Counted from the first letter of the stretch, positions 23,515 through 36,539 are shown. The stretch is DNA of 64,000 nt from Austropuccinia psidii (GCA_023105745.1 JALGQZ010000008.1:50954618-51018617), one strand, 5' to 3'. Numbers and translations: made by a program. The notes: a model not told the origin generated them from the letters alone.

Positions 23515-24877
23515 TTGAAGCTACATCCCAAAGGTATAAGTATATTATCCAAGCCTCAAATCTCATTGTATTCACTGCTACTACAATCCAACATGAAAAA
23601 TCAAGCTTGTACTGTCATTGACCCAGCAGTACTTGAAGAATTTAAATGCATGTCTTTGTTCTTGAAAGACATGAGCCTTGTCACTGGAAATCTATCAAAA
23701 ATGATTACCAGTGACTATTTTTTAAACCATGCTACCTCTTGTCGTTGGGGAAAGAAACCTACAGCTTGGTCAGAAGCTTGGAAAAAGGACCATTCCCAAG
23801 GATCACAATTGAGTGATGGGGAGAAAGAAACCATAACAACAATGAAAAAAAATCAACATAAACCAAATTTCAAAGACAATTTAGCTACCCATACAGCCTT
23901 CAGAGTTACAGACAAGCATTTTATTTGTAATCCTCATAGTAAAAGAATAGATGCAAACACTATCAAAACAAATAACAATCCAAGTACTCAAAAAATAACA
24001 AGAATGACGGATAACAACAGACCTTTGAGTAATAATCAACCTGAAATGAATACTAACAAGGGCTATATTGAAAGAGAACAGTTGTTACGCCTTAATACTA
24101 GTCGCGCTAGCTCCAGTATCAACATAATGGAGCTTGCATCAATATATGCGACTATTGCTGTTAATAAAGAAAAAGCAATATCAAAGAAAATTGGAAATTA
24201 CATTGAAAGAAAATTAAAAAATCAACCTAATTCAAAAGCTTACAGTAGTAGTAATACAGAAGTCAACAACTCAGTTGATGCAGCGGTTGTCTCCAACTCT
24301 ATTAAGCGACCCAACAACCACATAAAGACTCAAGAAACTAAAAAAAAGGACCCGGTTAATGAAGACTCATATTTGAATACTACTACAGGCTGGAATGAGA
24401 GTAAAAAAAGTAGTAGTAACAGCATGTGTAATTCACAAACAAGACATAATAGTGGTAGTCTACCTGCTAAAATTGAAGATGAACGCAAGAACAACATTGC
24501 CGATGAACGTAAACTACGAAATAAAACTCAAAGATTTATAGCAAATAGGAAAATCGGGAAATCTACAACATTGAAGGAAAAAATATCAATGGCTTTAAAG
24601 AACATTACAACAAAAATTGATAGCGCGATAAACATTGATAAATTATTTTTTCCAAATGAAGACTATAACAAATTGAACATTTAAATTGAAGAAATAAAAA
24701 AACAAAAACAATTATTTTTTTTTGAATTTCTAAACAAAGAAGAAATACAAATTTGTAACAGTTTCTATGATTCAGATTATACAACGAGAGAAGAACTTTA
24801 TTTAAATAATTCAAAAATTCAAAATATCATTATGAAGATTGTAAATAAGTACTGTGGTATACCTATACCAGTTTAGC
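23515..24877 (+). pseudogene. unrecognised 452-codon reading frame with one internal stop
   Basis: I do not recognise this protein. The frame opens at 23515 (or at the ATG at 23593, MKNQACTVID), runs to a TAA at 24682-24684, and then stays open in the same frame to TAG at 24875-24877, ending KYCGIPIPV. The first ~70 residues after MKNQ look ordered (LEEFKCMSLFLKDMSLVTG). Residues about 100-330 are Asn/Ser/Lys/Thr-rich and probably disordered. The end is Lys/Glu/Ile-rich with a helical look. No signal peptide, zinc knuckle or transmembrane segment is obvious. It has about 18 CpG sites in 1.1 kb, far more than the transposons around it, which suggests a younger or host-derived sequence. It could be gag of an unseen element, a host gene exon, or an orphan. 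Confidence 0.45.
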
Positions 24878-24884
24878 TTAATGG

Positions 24885-27179
24885 ACCAATATAAAATAAA
24901 GAAATAAACATCATAATCCAAAGAACCTGATTGTGTAACCTTAAAAACTCATATTATATAAAAAAAACAAAACAAAACAAGTCAAGTAAGTATTCTACTG
25001 ATTTAATGAATATTTGAATTCAAGAAAAGAAAAACCCCCTTATTTAATTTTTGGATTCTAATTTTGTGTAAATTTCAAACAAAAAACAATAATGATATAA
25101 ATTATGAGAGCTGTGTTATTTTAGTATTACATGGGAATTAATTTCTCTTATTGGTGGAAATTGTACAGTTGTGGTTGGTTTTAATTGAAAATATTTTGTG
25201 GAAGCCTTATTTAGTTTCTTTTGTTAAGAAAAGTATTGAGATGAGCTCTGTTTGAATTGAAAAAAATTTATTATTATTCTGAGTTAGTGAAGGTATATTT
25301 ATTTTATTTTGATTTCATTCTATCTTTTGTTATAGAATAGTAGTAGTGGGGATCATTTTAAGTATTCTATTGTGCTGATGATAGTGGAAGGGAATTGCTT
25401 TAAATTTTAATGGTGTAAATTATTGAGTTGGTTAGTAGTCCTGATTATTATTAGGAAAAGAATATAATTGAGGATGTATAGTGTAAAGGGTGACGAGACT
25501 GATGAGTGGAGTGAAGGTATAAAATCTTATCTTGGTGGTAGTAAATTAGCTATGGGTTTATAAAATGCTTATTAATCCAGGGGAAATTAAAGAAGAGCTA
25601 GTATTCATATGCATATGCATGAAACAGTTTGTGAAAACCCTAAACCCTAACCCTATTCCCCTTAAAGAATATAAATAGTCGAACTTTTTTCCTCTCCCAA
25701 CTTTTTCCCATCTGGAAATTGTAAATTCTACTTATTTTTTCCAAATACCTTATCTAAGAGGTTAAATTATTTTTTTTTTTGATAAATTAAGCTTAGTAAT
25801 TGAGGTTTGTTGTTGACATAGATCAAGAGAACCAATAGTGTGAAAAGATTTTAATTCATCCCTCACTAGCAGGCAGACTAGTAATCATAATAATTAGGAT
25901 CTTAACACTTGAAGCTCAAGAGTAAGGCATCTCTGGAGTTTAGTGATTAAACCTTAAAAGTAATTTTTAGAGAGTTTTAAAATAAAACCATCACTTTAAA
26001 GTAATTTTCTCAGATTTTAAAATAAAACCTGAGTTTTTCAAAGGGATTTTACTACTCTTCAGCTAAAGTAGAACCCCTTAAATCAATTCAATTTCATCAA
26101 GATACATATACAACTAAAATAAAACCCATCAAAAACCTCAACTAAATGATTTAACATAATCAACAACATTTTAAAATCCCTATTCACATTAATCACCTAT
26201 CCATTCAGAAGTTATAAGTAAAAATTCTCATATTATACTGGAAATATATTTCTTTCAGTAATAAGCTATCACCAAATTAATAGCTTTAAATTAAATTAAT
26301 ACTACTCCTATTCTAAAATCAATATTTAAAACCAACAGCTTACCATTTTATAAGACCAAAGGGTTTGTTGAAATAATAAGCTATAAATTTATCATTTTAT
26401 ATAACCTCACAAAACATCTCACATATTATACTATAGTAGTTGAATTCTTTAGGTTATATATATAGCTCAACACCCAGAAATTTAACTTATTTTACTTGAA
26501 TATATTTCAAGTTATTTTTTTCCCTTAATAATCCTCTACTGGTATAAGTGATATGACGTGCTATTTATTTCTCTCTCATTATTGTAACTGTCTGTACTAT
26601 TTTACTTAAAAAAAACAACATAAAATATATATATATAAGAGTTTTGTTTGGATTGTTTAATAGTAAGAAGTGTGTTCTTCTTTCTTTTTTTTATTTCATT
26701 TATTATATTTTGTAAAATTATTTTGGTGTAATCCAACCAGATTTTCTGGAAGTTTTAAAAAGTATTTATTTGTTAAGGTTTTAACTAACCATTGTTTTAA
26801 GTAGAGCAATGTCTGATTAGATATTGTTGAGTCTAATATTTTCTGATCAAGCAACTATCAATAATAAAATTGATTTGGTGAACTCAGTAAAGATAGCTTA
26901 GCATATTAGGAAGGGAAGTCTAGATTATTCTAGCACATGAGCAGAGCAAGGGTTACAAGTCTCAAACAGCAATTCAAAACTGTTTTCTTGTAATTTCCCC
27001 TTCCAGGTACTGCCTCATTTTATCCCACATGCAGAGGAGTTCCCACATCTGGTGTCCCAACAGTGGCTGGCAGATAGGAATATAATCAGAATACTTTCAG
27101 CTTTATCTTAAAAAAATAATCAGATAAATATACTTTTGAAAACTGGAATCAAATAATTTTACATATAAGGAGGAAACAT
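24885..27179. other. AT-rich region without a recognised gene
   Basis: No long reading frame or LTR match was found. It contains a telomere-like motif (25635-25655), a CATATGCATATGCATG palindromic run near 25607, and scattered homopolymers. Part of it may be the 5' region of the family E element that becomes readable at about 27180. Confidence 0.4.
25635..25655 (-). repeat. short telomere-like CCCTAA motif
   Basis: AACCCTAAACCCTAACCCTA, nearly three units of the CCCTAA/CCCTAAA type. It is too short to be a telomere. Similar telo-box motifs occur in some eukaryotic promoters. Confidence 0.6.
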
Positions 27180-30100
27180 CGTCATCTCCCCATTCATCAT
27201 CAAAAGCCTCATCTGAATCATATCATTACTATTACCCATTAAAACAATTTACACCACCAGGACAAGAATCACAAGCAGATTCTATCTTACTGGTTTCCAC
27301 CCCAAAAACAAGGAAGAAGGAGGAGGAAAGGCTGAAAGCATTCTTTTTCAGCCTTATTCAAGACTTCAAGAGCAGAAAGCAGAAAGAAAGAAAATTTGAA
27401 GGGAGATCCTACAAAATAGAACAAATGGAACAGTGAACATCAAAATTACCACCTTTGCCTGAAGATACTGTTGAAGAACAGTATGAGGAAGAGAGTGAAG
27501 AAGAAGATCAATCTGAACATGTAAAAAATATTTTAAGTCAGTTGCAGATTCTCCTGACAGGATCAAAGAAGAAGAAAGGTAAAGAATAGAATCAACATCA
27601 TACACACCAGGAGCTAGTCCTAGTGAACCTACTTTACCCAGACATGTTAGACCAGAAAAATCACCAATTTCACCAACACCTGGACCTAGAGCAACCTCTA
27701 CTCCAGCAACAGAGCCAAGATCATCAAATGTTTCAAGAAACATTTTTGTTTCAACACCAACACATCCAAGTCCATTACATAAGGAAATTCCAAGACAAGA
27801 AGAATCTGTAGTAAAAATAAAAGCAAAAAATTATAATCTTAATTTCAATGGAGAAGAAGTTGAAAAGTTTATTAAAAAAATTTGAAGGATAGCTCAAATA
27901 GAAGGTGCAACAGAAGAAGATCTGGCAATGCAGATGGCCTTCTGGACAACAGATTCCCAAATTAGTGATACAATAGCAGCTATGCCTGGTTATGAAGAAG
28001 GAAACTGGACACAACTCAAGAAAGATCTCATTACTAAGTGGGGTAGAGTGGAACCTTAGAGAAGATTTAGAAAGGAATCCCTTCTAAAATTATTCAATGA
28101 TACCCAAGATAATGGAGGAATTAGTACTCTTTCACAGTATAAAATGTTCATTGGAGAATATGAAACAATTATCAATTACCTTCTAAGATATAAATATATT
28201 CCCCAGGATAATATGTACCATGAAGATATTTTTGATTGTCTTTCTTCTGATGTCAAAGGAGCTATTAGCAAAGAGATGATTAAGGAAAATGTAATGGTTA
28301 GAGAAGAAGATGGAGGATATCTTATACCACCTATGAGAGTATTGAAAAAGTATATTGAGCAAGAATTGGAAGCTAGAATATTAGTAACCAAAAGACTTTA
28401 TTCCCCACATAGGAAAGAAGGAGGTGACTATGGAGTGAAAGAAAGAAAAGTACAGTTCAAGGAAGAGTCATTTCCAGGAATGCAGGAAGCACTTAAGAAG
28501 ATGAAAGAGCTTACAAAATCCCTCAAAGAACAGCAGGAACCATCTAAAAAAGAAATATTAAAGGAAAAGGATGATACTAAATAGTTCATGGATCAACTTA
28601 GTGAGCTAACAAGTCTTGCTACACCTCATAAAAGAAACCCAATTCAATTTCAGACATCAAATCACGAATTAAATACAAAATCTAATCAAATTCCAGCTTA
28701 ATCAAGTCATTTACCTTATATTCCAGCACAACAAGTACCTATACCACAGTATAAGTGTACCTATTGTCTAAAGGATGGACATACTGTTAGCAGGTGTAAT
28801 TATTTAACAAGAGATATTGAAAAACGTATTGTACGTAAAACCGGAAGTTCTTTCTATTTTCCTAATTTTCAAAGAGTCCCAATTGAAGAAGAACAGATAC
28901 TAAGGGATCTAGTAAGACAGTTTGCAGATGAAAAAGAAGTTCTCACCAAGAAGTTTCTAGAAGAGAAAGATAAAAAAGTACCAAAAGCTGAAGAACAAAA
29001 GAAAGAAGAAAAGTCAACAGCTGTAGTCTCAATGGAAGATTGGTGTGAGTGGAAACTACCATGCATTTCTACTGGAATAGAGCAATCAAATATTAATTTT
29101 GGATTAAGACAGACTAAGCAAAGAATGGAAAGGGAAGAAATAAATAAATCACAATCTCTAAATATTCCTGAAAAGTTACCAGTCCAATCTAAAGAGGTCA
29201 TAAAAAAGAAAGTTAGTTTTGCAGGTGGATATATTGAAGAAGAAGATACCGAGGAAGGTGAAAGAGTTATTATACCTTCAAAATACAAGGAGCCTAAGGA
29301 TCCAAATATTATTAAAGAACAAGAATCTAAGCCAGTTCAACAGCTAATTCTTGAAGGGATTAAAGAAAAAACACCTGTGAAGAAACAAGAATCAGAAAAA
29401 TTGTTTTCAAAGCTAGCTCACAAGGATTTGACACCTAGAATATCAGTAATAAAAGAAGAAGATGGAGATCTGATAATTGAGAAGTTTATGAAGAAAGTTT
29501 TAGATCAAAAAATTCATCTCACCTTAGAAGAAATATTGGCAATTTCACCCAGTTTTACAGACCAACTCAAGTTCTTATCTGAAAAAGAAAAGAATTATTT
29601 AATGTCAGTGAGGTCAATTAACAACCAAGAACAATTAGTAACTCTAGAAGAAGTGATTATTGACGAAAAAATGCACTATGCTTGTCCCCTAGGTATGATG
29701 GATGTAGCAATTGGTCAAGAAGGCTATAAACTGAAATCATTGGGTGATACTGGTGCTGAGCTTAATATTATCCCAGAGATTGAGTCTATTAAAGCAAAAT
29801 TAACCATGAGAGCCCTTAATATGTGTCTAAAAGGTATTGGATGTCATAGTACAGCAGTTGTTGGACTTGCTGAAAATATTCTGTTAGTTCTACCATTGGG
29901 TGAGGAGAGGAAGATTCACTTTTTTGTTGCCAGAGGGGCAGTTCATACTTTAATTGGTAGGCCATTTTTAGCTGATAATGGAATTGAACTTGAGAATTCT
30001 CAAGATCAAGGAGAAATATTGAGTTATAAAGAATCAGATGGTAAAAGACTTTGTATTCCAATTTGCTCACCTGAAGCAAAAGGATGGCATTCAGTACCAC

Positions 30101-31758
30101 CAAAAGGGATGGAATTATGAAACATGGTGAAAGCTTCAGACTGGAAAGATGCAGATGAGGATAATTCTAAAACTAAACCAAGAGAGATATCAAATGTTTT
30201 CACTTCAAATGGCAGAAAAAATGCTAAGCTCTATATCCAAGAAGAATTGGATGATCAGAATCAGAGTAATCTTCCAGTTCAAGGTCAGAACTTATCCATT
30301 AAGTCAAACCGACCCAGTAAACTAAAAGCTTTTTTTAAAAAATTTAAGTTTTCAAAACAAATCAAAGTCAACCAAGAACAAAAAGAACTAGAACCTAAAG
30401 TGGTAAAAAAGCATAAAGACCACCATAAAGTCAAGAGAATGTTAGCAAAGGCAGTTGAGAAAATGAAAAGGAATAAAAATGAGGTTATTAGCTTTGACTT
30501 CCAATGTAAAGGTGCTACACCAGCTATATTAGAAGATAATTCTATACCTTTGAATTTGAATGAAGTTCAACCTGTTTCAACCACATTGCAATCAACTCTT
30601 TATCAATCAAATGAACTGAAGGAACATAAAGCTTATGAAGGAAAACCAATCATATCACCTGAACCCAAACCAAAATTGAACATAAGCTATATTAAAATGG
30701 AAGAAAAATCCATTGGAAGTGAGAAAGGTGAGTCTTCTGAACAAGAAAATTAATTATATGATAGCTTGAATCCTATTTATCCTAGTTTTTCACCAGTATA
30801 TGTCAGAGTAGGTTGGGAGGAATATCCTGTTATGGCAATAATGAATCCAGACTTAGACATAAATATTATACCAATGAAAATGGCTGTACACATTGGAGTA
30901 AGCCCTAATAAAAGGAAATCAAAAGGAAAGTTAGAAAATAAACTCACTAAAAGGTATATGAACAGATTTTAAATAGTAATACCTACAGATGAAACAATCT
31001 ACATGTTATTAATGATTGAGGGAAATGAAAATCATTTAATCTTAGGTAAAAAATTTTGTGATTATTTTTCTTTGGTTCAGAAATTTAATAAGCTATTTGA
31101 AGAGGAAAAGAAGGATGAATATTATTAGTTCAATGTAAACAGCTCCAAGCTAATGGAAACAAATTATGAAGAATTATTAATAAAATATGAAAGCAAAGAT
31201 AATTTAATTAAGGACTTAGCTGAAAGTATGGGAGAATCCTGGACCAATATAGAGAATTTACCTGAAGAGCATGGTGGAGATAATCAGAATCAGCTCACAG
31301 AAGAGAAAAAAGAAATACTAGAATTATTCAATGGTTTTTTTAATTTTGAAGCTCAACACTCAGAAGCAAAAGGTTTAGCCCAAAATATGGAGTTAAATAA
31401 TCCTGATTACTACAATAAAAAATACACTTACCCTGAAGAAAGCCCAAATATTCAATCCCATTCTCAAAATGATGCTATAAATCATCCAATACCACTTCTT
31501 GAAGAAAAGAAAATTACTAGAAATAGAAGGGTCAAGCAATTTACTAAAAATGGTCAAAAAGATAATTTTATATCTGTGAATAAGGTGAGTGTTAGTTTAA
31601 ACTTAGATTTTAGTAATAAGATAAAAAGACCATATTTCTTCAAAAAGCTTCAATTGAACCTAGAAAAGGAGTTAAATAGGTTTTTCAACAGTAAAATGGA
31701 AAGTAAAATCTCTTTTAGATTTGAAAGAAGAAAGAAATCAAGTAGAGGATCCAAATGA
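27180..31758 (+). pseudogene. gypsy family E gag-protease polyprotein, decayed, no RT
   Basis: One frame (first base congruent to 27883) can be followed from about 27590 to 31758 with in-frame stops at 27883-27885, 28057-28059, 28582-28584, 28699-28701, 30118, 30751, 30970 and about 31126. In order: Ser/Pro-rich start; gag core (MAFWTTDSQIS, GNWTQLKKDLITKWGRV, MYHEDIFDCL); zinc knuckle CTYCLKDGHTVSRCN (about 28756-28800); Lys/Glu-rich linker; retropepsin-like domain with LGDTGAELNIIPE (about 29739-29778) and LIGRPFLAD (about 29950-29978); a Lys-rich basic linker (30124-30753); a second, weaker protease-like segment (30766-31126) with NPDLDINIIP; and an acidic tail. RT, RNase H and integrase are absent. 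No LTR was found at either side. Confidence 0.8.
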
Positions 31759-34329
31759 AAATTTGGAGCAAGGAAATCATGTTGAAAAATTTTGTCTTAT
31801 AAATTGATCAACTGATTATTTATTTCTTATTTTTTATTGTTTTTTTTTCTACTTCATATTATTTAATTTATTTGATTTTTTTTCTATGTTGTTTTATTTG
31901 AATTATTATTATTTTTTCCCTTTTTTTTTTGGATCTTTATGTTATAGTATTGAAAGATTGTTGGTTCACACTTTTTTTTTGTTAAATATTTTTTTATCTA
32001 TATTCTATTTTTATTATTTCATTACCTTGTTAAAAAAATGTATTAATATATATGAAATATATGTAATGTTTCTGTTTTAACTGTTCTATATTAAAGGAGA
32101 AAGAAATTAAAAAAATCAGAGAAAAGAAATAGATATAATATATAAGTATTATAAATGAAAGAAGTTTCCATTCAAAAGAGTAAAGCTATCATATATCCAA
32201 CAAATAAAAATAAAAATTTCTATGGTATGAAGTATTTATTATTATTTCTTTTTTTTTTCTTGGTTTCTTGTTCATTGTTTTATTTTACTTATTTTTTTAT
32301 TTTATTTAATTTCATTTTATTTGTTTTTCTCTCCTTATTTGGTTTACCTTTTAATTTTTTTTTCAACTTCAATCCTTATTTTTTATTTACTTTTTTTGCT
32401 TTCTCCAATCTGATTAATGGGGGAAGGCTTAAAGCCAAGATATTAAAAAAAACTGAATAATAATAATGATTATTATTATTTAAACCTCATTCCAATTCAA
32501 TAACATAGCCCGATATTAAAAAAAAAATAAAAAAGAAAGAAAATTGTTTTACTAGCTGGCATAAATAAACTAACAAATTTTTATTTATTTATTTATGTTT
32601 ATTTATGTTTATTTTTTTTTTTTGTTTTAATTTTTATTTTATTTTATTTATTCTTTTTTTTGGATTTACAAAGAATTTTCTTTTAAAAATTAAAAAAAAC
32701 AAAAACAAAAACAAAAAGCAGAAAGCACTTTTATGGTTTGCTAGGACTAGACGCTTAAAAAATTATATAATAAGAAGGGATGATTGGTGATAATTATTTG
32801 AATTAAATTTATTATTAAAAAAAAAGAATTATGTACTTTACTGTTAGGGAAAATATAATGGTGGAGTTTCTTGCTGCTTGGCCAAATGTACGGCAGCACT
32901 TTTTTTTAAAAAAACAAATATATATATATATATATATATAATAAAAAAAATGAAATAAATTGATAATAATAAAAATATATAAAGAAAACTTGAACTTACT
33001 TAATCATATGTCTGTACCAATGTAAACATGATTGCACCCAGTTTTTTATGATTTGTGCTCTTGTTGAAAGGAAAAAACGTTTGGTGTATGATTCACATAA
33101 AAATTCTGCATGTGCAAGTGCAGATCGTTCATTTCTACATTGAAAAGGCGGAAATAATAACTGAAATTGGCTCAAAGTGATTGAATTGAGGGAGGAGTTG
33201 TATGATTGTCAAAAAAAGGGTTGTTAATCTCCAACTCTGGTGTGGTGGGTTGAGTGTTGTTTGAGAGAGCTGGGTGCAAAGCCAACATGGCTAACATGGC
33301 CAACTCAAGGATTGATGGGAGTTGGATCTTTGTGTTTGGAGCAGGTGTATAGATTAAAAGTAGGTAGACCATGAGAAGGAATCATAAAGCTATAATTAAT
33401 CAAGTCAAGAGAGATAGTGACCTCTTGGTCACCACCAGCAATAGGTTGGATCTCTAATTTGAAAGGCATAGTAGTTTTTTTTTCAATAATAATAATAATT
33501 TAAAAAAAAGCAAGCAACTAAAACATCCTGGGATAGAATGACAACAGAAGAAGCAGCAGTAACAGGACAATCAAAGGAACAATCAACTATTTATCAACCC
33601 ACATACTTCAATTTACATCAATGTTGAAAAAAACAAATCTTGATTAAATTAGTAAGAAAAAAGGGGTGTATCAGCATAATCACAATCAATAAGCAAAATC
33701 ACGCACCCCCAAATCTCTGAGTTTCCACCCATGACTCATAAAATTAACTGTACTAAGTTTTTCATTGCAACATATGTATAAAAGGAAGGAGATGAATTAA
33801 TTAAATTATAAAAAAAAAGGGGTGCATCAATAATAGAAGGGAACTTAAAATGAACAAGATAAAAAAATAACTCACCCCAAAATTCAAAAGTTGGTGGTGC
33901 TATTGGGAGTCAGAATTAAAAGCTTAGGTGGCACTGAGGTTACCAATGCCAGGTTGAAAGTTTATTGTCTAGAGAAATCAATAAGATATAAGAAAATTGA
34001 TTAGAATATTTATGAAAAAAAGAAAACAAAACTCACTAGCATACATCAGTGGCGTTGAAGATCACTGATCAGCATTGAGATAGAGATAGTAGAAAATTAA
34101 GACTAAAACATAAAAAATGATAAGAATAAAAGCTGTACATTACCTGTAAAAATCAAGCCACAGATGGCGGCAAAAGAGGTTGGGATTAATTTCTGCAGTA
34201 TACACACAGGTTATTAGCCACCACTTCTCCAACTCCTTCTATCTAAAACAACACCAATGGCAAAAAAAATAATAATAATATAAATTAATAAGCTCAGTGT
34301 TAATTATTTCAAATAATAAAGTAAAAAAG
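31759..34329. other. low-complexity AT-rich DNA with microsatellites
   Basis: Dominated by T- and A-runs (31830-32700). There is a TA microsatellite at 32919-32942 and a better-balanced patch at 33100-33990 with Thr/Pro-coding short frames on the minus strand, none convincing. Two similar segments share aaaaaggggtgYatca (near 33660 and 33815) followed by an accccaaa-type end. No gene can be supported. Confidence 0.5.
32919..32942. repeat. TA dinucleotide microsatellite
   Basis: An uninterrupted alternation of t and a of about 24 bases, flanked by A-runs. Confidence 0.9.
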
Positions 34330-35247
34330 AAAGAAGAAAACTCAACGTACAATTACAGAAGATTAAAAAAAACACTGTAGCAACTCAGCACTTCTCATCT
34401 AGGTATGTCAATTTGGTTCTTTTCTTGTATCACGATGAACTAGAATGTAAAAGAAAAAAAAAAGAAAGAAGTCAGTTTTTTTAAAAAAAAATAACATAAT
34501 ATAATAATAAAAAAAAAGCAATCATTTAAATAATTTAAAAAAAAATGAAATAAAATAAAAAGTAGAAATATTAATAATAACCAAAATGTAGCATGCGAAG
34601 CAGAAATGAAGAAATGCTACAGTAGTGTAGCAGTTCTTAATGAATTTTTTTTACTTTATCTCTTCTTTTACGAAGTAATTATTAAAAAAAAATCATTATA
34701 AATTAGATTTTTTTATATATGAAATATTCAGATATTTTTCTTTAAAGATAACAGAATTAAAAAAGAAGAAGAATGTAGAACAAAATAAACTTACCAACAT
34801 AATAATAATAGTAATAAAAAATAAATATAAATATAGTATAAAAACTGTGCGAGCTTAGAGTGCGAAGAAATTTTAAAGTAGCGCAGCTATTCTCAACGAC
34901 GATTCCTTTTATTTTTTCTAGTTTCTCCTTTGTGATATGATTACCAAAAAAAAATAAAACATTATCAATTAGTTTTTTTTTATAATAATAGGAATAAAAA
35001 AATAATGAAGAACAAAACAAACTGACCAAAATAATAACAATAGTAATAACAAAATAAAAATAGTATATAAAAAAAGAAAACCGCGCGAACTTAGAATGCA
35101 AAGAAACTCTACAGAAACACTGTTATTTGCCACGACGATCCCTTTTATCTTAGTTTTGCCTTGAAATGCAATGCGATGATTGTAAAATATGTAAAAAAAA
35201 AAGAAATTCTGATTAGTGTTTTTTTATTAAGTATTTGAATGGGATTT

Positions 35248-35279
<32 letters not shown>

Positions 35280-35530
35280 GTAAAAATAAAGTAAAAATAA
35301 AAAATAAAATAAAAAAAATAAAATAAAATAAAAAAATAAAATAAATCAATATATTTGAGCAAAACGAACTGTGCCCGATGCAAACAAAAAGAAACAGCAG
35401 CTGCAGTAGCGGAGCAATTCTGTGCTTATTTTTTTATTTTTATTTTTTTTATATTTTTTTTATTTTGGTACTATGATAAATGTAATTTTTTTAATTTATT
35501 AGTTTTTTTTATTAATTTAGAATAAATAAT
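34330..35530. repeat. diverged tandem repeats, about 240-290 bp, CpG-rich
   Basis: Five related blocks can be aligned by eye on a core with a tagcagc / cagctattc-like centre at about 34373, 34615, 34874, 35110 and 35397 (spacing 242, 259, 236, 287). Each core is followed by a pyrimidine stretch, a gat/taatta segment, and an A-run with ttagttttttt. The third and fourth units share a gcgaRcttagaRtgc-like start and acgacgatYccttttat. About 19 CpG sites occur in this stretch, unlike the transposons. Function unknown. Confidence 0.6.
35255..35345. repeat. A25 tract and AAAAT-type simple repeat
   Basis: A run of 25 A residues (35255-35279) after ten T residues, then imperfect aaataaaataaaa units. 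Such tracts are prone to length error in assembly. Confidence 0.85.
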
Positions 35531-36370
35531 AGTGATAATGAAACATAAATTAAAAATATATTTATATGCATAGATGGTATTACATGTAGTGGTAAGTAAA
35601 GGGACATGCTGTAGTCATAATATAGAAATTATCAGTCCTTGCTAATAGAATACATATAAAAAAAATAATTAAAATCATAATATTAAAGTAAAAGACAGAT
35701 ATGATCAAAAAATAATAATGAAAAAAATATTTATAAATAAACATATAAATAAATATATAAATAAATAAATAATAATAATAAAATAAAATAAAGAAAACAA
35801 TAAAGATGATAATAAATAATGCAAAAAAAAATGAATTAATTTACTAAGGAATGAATTAATTCCTTTACTTTTGAGAGTTGTCTTTATTTTATTATTATCT
35901 TGTATTTTTGTTCATTTTTTTTATTTTTGTGGTTTTGTGTATTTTTACTTTATTTTATTATTTTTATTTTATTTTGTTTGAATTTTCATTTTCCTTATGC
36001 TATGCATGTTACCTTATTATTAATGTCAAATTAATTTACAAAGGAATATTTACATTATAGGAACATGCAAATAATATTTTTGGAACTAATGGTTATATAT
36101 ACTAAAGGCAAAAAAATAATAATTAAAAAAAAAAAAAAAACTCAAAAGGAAAGTATATAAATAATAAGTAAATAATAAAAAACATAGGGAATTGAAAAGA
36201 ATAAATATATAAAGATAAAATAGCATTAATATTTTCTTCTCTTCTGTAATATGAAGAATTAAGTATAAATTGCATTTTTTTTCTTTTTCATTTAACCATT
36301 ATTTTCTTTGAAAATGAGAAATAAGAAAAATATGATTAATGAAAAAAAAAAAAAACGTGGGGATCAGGTG
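35531..36370. other. AT-rich DNA without a recognised feature
   Basis: Long A/T runs and short ata/taa microsatellites (35750-35800). The only open frames are Phe/Tyr/Leu-rich translations of T-runs. Nothing else is visible. Confidence 0.5.
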
Positions 36371-36376
36371 TTCAAT

Positions 36377-36513
36377 CATTATCTTAAATTATAGTGTCTT
36401 TTCAGGACTCAATCAAAGGTCCGGAGTATGACCTTAAACAGCCTCATCAATATATTTTATCTTCATTATAGTCTCAGGACTAAATTCAAGGTCCTGGACA
36501 AGACCTTAAACTG
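36377..36513. repeat. short diverged direct repeat beside MULE2
   Basis: Two copies: 36377-36439 and about 36461-36513. They share cattat, caggact, aaggtcc and gaccttaaac. The pair ends about 27 bases before the MULE2 end at 36540. Confidence 0.65.
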
Positions 36514-36539
36514 TACCAATATGTTCTGTTTTTTAGTTT

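Noticed and set aside
22791..24877. D LTR plus following reading frame as a complete new LTR element
   Set aside because: No second D LTR, no TSD and no primer-binding-like site after the LTR; the link is possible but unsupported.
31830..32700. Phe/Leu-rich open frames that look like membrane proteins
   Set aside because: They are translations of T-runs; no conserved pattern or start context.
33100..34400. Possible multi-exon host gene on the minus strand (several actcac/ctgcag splice-like signals)
   Set aside because: No exon carries a recognisable domain, and the longest frame (33172-33372) is 66 codons of Pro/Thr/Asn-rich sequence.
34757..35101. 114-codon minus-strand frame rich in Tyr and Phe
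   Set aside because: Translation of A/T microsatellites inside the tandem-repeat zone.
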